Notes under the pieces: generated by a model
The model's database searches: none
What the model saw: the letters and a program-made list of their open reading frames with translations, nothing else
What the model was told of the DNA's origin: nothing
Made by a program: the position numbers and the translations under genes
From: Bacillota bacterium
GTDB lineage: Bacteria; Bacillota; Clostridia; Saccharofermentanales; DTU023
Length of the DNA: 24,536 nt
NCBI GenBank assembly: GCA_023426575.1
Contig: JAFAAL010000050.1
Location: 1 to 24,536, forward strand
Direction of reading: 5' to 3'
In this document: piece by piece, positions 23,724 to 24,536 of the stretch
How positions within the stretch are numbered: position 1 is the stretch's first letter
How the letters are laid out: each line of letters opens with the position of its first letter

Positions 23724-23750
23724 GGAGGCTTATGAGGGAAGATAAGCTCC
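23724..23750. repeat. Dyad covering the -35 region of the polyamine operon promoter
   Basis: GGAGGCTTAT (23724-23733) and ATAAGCTCC (23742-23750) are inverted copies with one missing base and an 8-nt spacer. The dyad sits directly upstream of the -10 box and spans the expected -35 position. It could be an operator, or the hairpin of a terminator for the upstream gene. No T tract follows on the minus strand, which argues for an operator. Confidence 0.45.
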
Positions 23751-23761
23751 GATATCTCTCG

Positions 23762-24049
23762 TTATTTCAGCCAGGACAAGCATGAGAGGTCCTCTACGGG
23801 ATTGAACCAATCCTTTAAATCTTTAACCGTACCATCTGCCTTCTTACTGCCTTCCTTGACCAAGAATTTTTCCCAGAGGCCATCGTCACCCTTTCTACGA
23901 TAGTAAACCCCCTCTATGAGTTCCATCCTGCCCGCCTCTTCGTCATAGTAAAATTGACCTTTATTCACTTCATAAAGCCATTGACCGTCTTGCAAATTGA
24001 GATAGACGCACTCTCCCTCACCCAGAAAGTCAATCTTCTCACCATCCAA
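23762..24049 (-). CDS. Doubtful 95-residue hypothetical protein or gene remnant
   Basis: I do not recognise this protein. It is acidic and rich in aromatic residues and glycine (GQWLYEV, GQFYYDEEAG, EGVYYRRKGDDGLWEKF), with no signal peptide or membrane segment. The frame is open upstream into the Fic gene, but no ATG or GTG is available. The only usable initiator is TTG 24049, which lacks a ribosome site. It is more AT-rich than the operon that follows. It may be a gene that lost its N-terminus, or a weak gene coupled to the Fic gene. Confidence 0.35.
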   Translation of the reverse strand: MDGEKIDFLGEGECVYLNLQDGQWLYEVNKGQFYYDEEAGRMELIEGVYYRRKGDDGLWEKFLVKEGSKKADGTVKDLKDWFNPVEDLSCLSWLK

Positions 24050-24078
24050 AAAAACGAATAGGTCTACAAATCGACTCC

Positions 24079-24536
24079 TCAGATTTCTGTCCCCTCCCTG
24101 AGAAGCTTCAGATAGGCCTCGTATAGATATTTTCTATTGCGCTTCTGGCTTGTCACCTCCTGCAAAATTCCTAAGTCTTCAAGACGTAGTACAGCAGACG
24201 CTACCGTGTTATAGGAGAGTCCGAGCTCTTTTGCAGTGAGTGGAATTTCGATGATCGGCTTGTCAAAAAGATAATCATAGAGTTTCAGCGCAGTCTTTCT
24301 CGCCCGCCCGATCTGCTCTATTTTGGCCAGATCTTCTCTCCTCAATTGGCTGATTTCGCCGATTTTCTGACAAGCGTCATCTGCTGCAACAGCGATCGCA
24401 AGCAAGAAGAAGTCGACCCACTGCTCATAATCCCCCAGCTCTCTCACTTTTGCGAGACGATTGTAATATTCATAGCGATGCTTCTTCAGGTAATAGGAGA
24501 CATAGAGGAGAGGCGAAGATAGGAGACCCTTCTTAA
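24079..24536 (-). CDS. Fic-family protein, C-terminal part (start beyond right edge)
   Basis: The frame is open from the right edge to TGA 24079-24081, giving 151 residues. LLYVSYYLKKHRYEYYNRLAKV followed by DYEQWVDFFL is the region typically found just after the Fic catalytic core. The C-terminal 70 residues form a winged-helix domain (LTAKELGLSYNTVASAVLRL). Fic enzymes transfer AMP or other nucleotides to proteins. The catalytic HxFxxGNGR motif would lie outside the window, so activity cannot be judged. A GTG at 24447 could be mistaken for a start, but the homology continues upstream of it. Confidence 0.82.
   Translation of the reverse strand, partial: KKGLLSSPLLYVSYYLKKHRYEYYNRLAKVRELGDYEQWVDFFLLAIAVAADDACQKIGEISQLRREDLAKIEQIGRARKTALKLYDYLFDKPIIEIPLTAKELGLSYNTVASAVLRLEDLGILQEVTSQKRNRKYLYEAYLKLLREGTEI

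Noticed and set aside
1..24536. CRISPR arrays, tRNA/rRNA genes, insertion sequences
   Set aside because: No regularly spaced repeats, no cloverleaf or rRNA core sequences and no transposase-like frames were seen on either strand.

Overview
The window looks like a chromosomal segment of a low-to-mid GC Gram-positive anaerobe (Bacillota, probably Clostridia-like). The evidence is a DivIC/FtsB protein next to a mazG gene, strong AGGAGG-type ribosome binding sites, a YaaO/SpeA-type arginine decarboxylase, and a secreted adhesin with Ig-like, MucBP-like and InlB B-repeat modules. The genus cannot be named from the sequence. No tRNA, rRNA, CRISPR array, transposase or phage gene was found.

Layout. 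(1) Positions 1-2954 (minus) hold the N-terminal 984 codons of a large secreted surface protein that runs off the left edge. A promoter and two short palindromes precede it. (2) Positions 3216-3530 (minus) encode a DivIC/FtsB-like division protein with its own terminator and a roughly 210-nt leader. (3) Positions 3921-9965 (plus) encode a MazG protein fused in frame to a trigger-factor-like chaperone, a heterodimeric ABC exporter, a thioredoxin and a small S4 RNA-binding protein of the RqcP/YabO type. (4) Positions 9967-23676 (minus) form one very tight gene string, almost certainly an operon read from a promoter near 23,710. In transcription order it is speD, speA, speE, speB, a small membrane protein gene, carboxy(nor)spermidine dehydrogenase, carboxy(nor)spermidine decarboxylase, a MATE exporter, lon, a HerA-like ATPase and a small partner protein. 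Its terminator lies inside the 3' coding end of the convergent S4 gene. (5) Positions 23762-24536 (minus) hold a doubtful 95-codon ORF and the C-terminal part of a Fic-family protein that runs off the right edge.

How the genes work together. The polyamine genes encode arginine to agmatine (SpeA) and agmatine to putrescine (SpeB). They then encode two separate routes from putrescine to spermidine: the aminopropyl route (SpeD + SpeE) and the aspartate-semialdehyde route (CASDH + CASDC). Having both in one transcription unit is the most striking pathway feature. It suggests either redundancy or a second polyamine product such as a tetraamine. The other unusual architecture is the MazG/trigger-factor fusion, which also keeps a good internal ribosome binding site and ATG at the domain junction. 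It could therefore give both a fused and a free chaperone.
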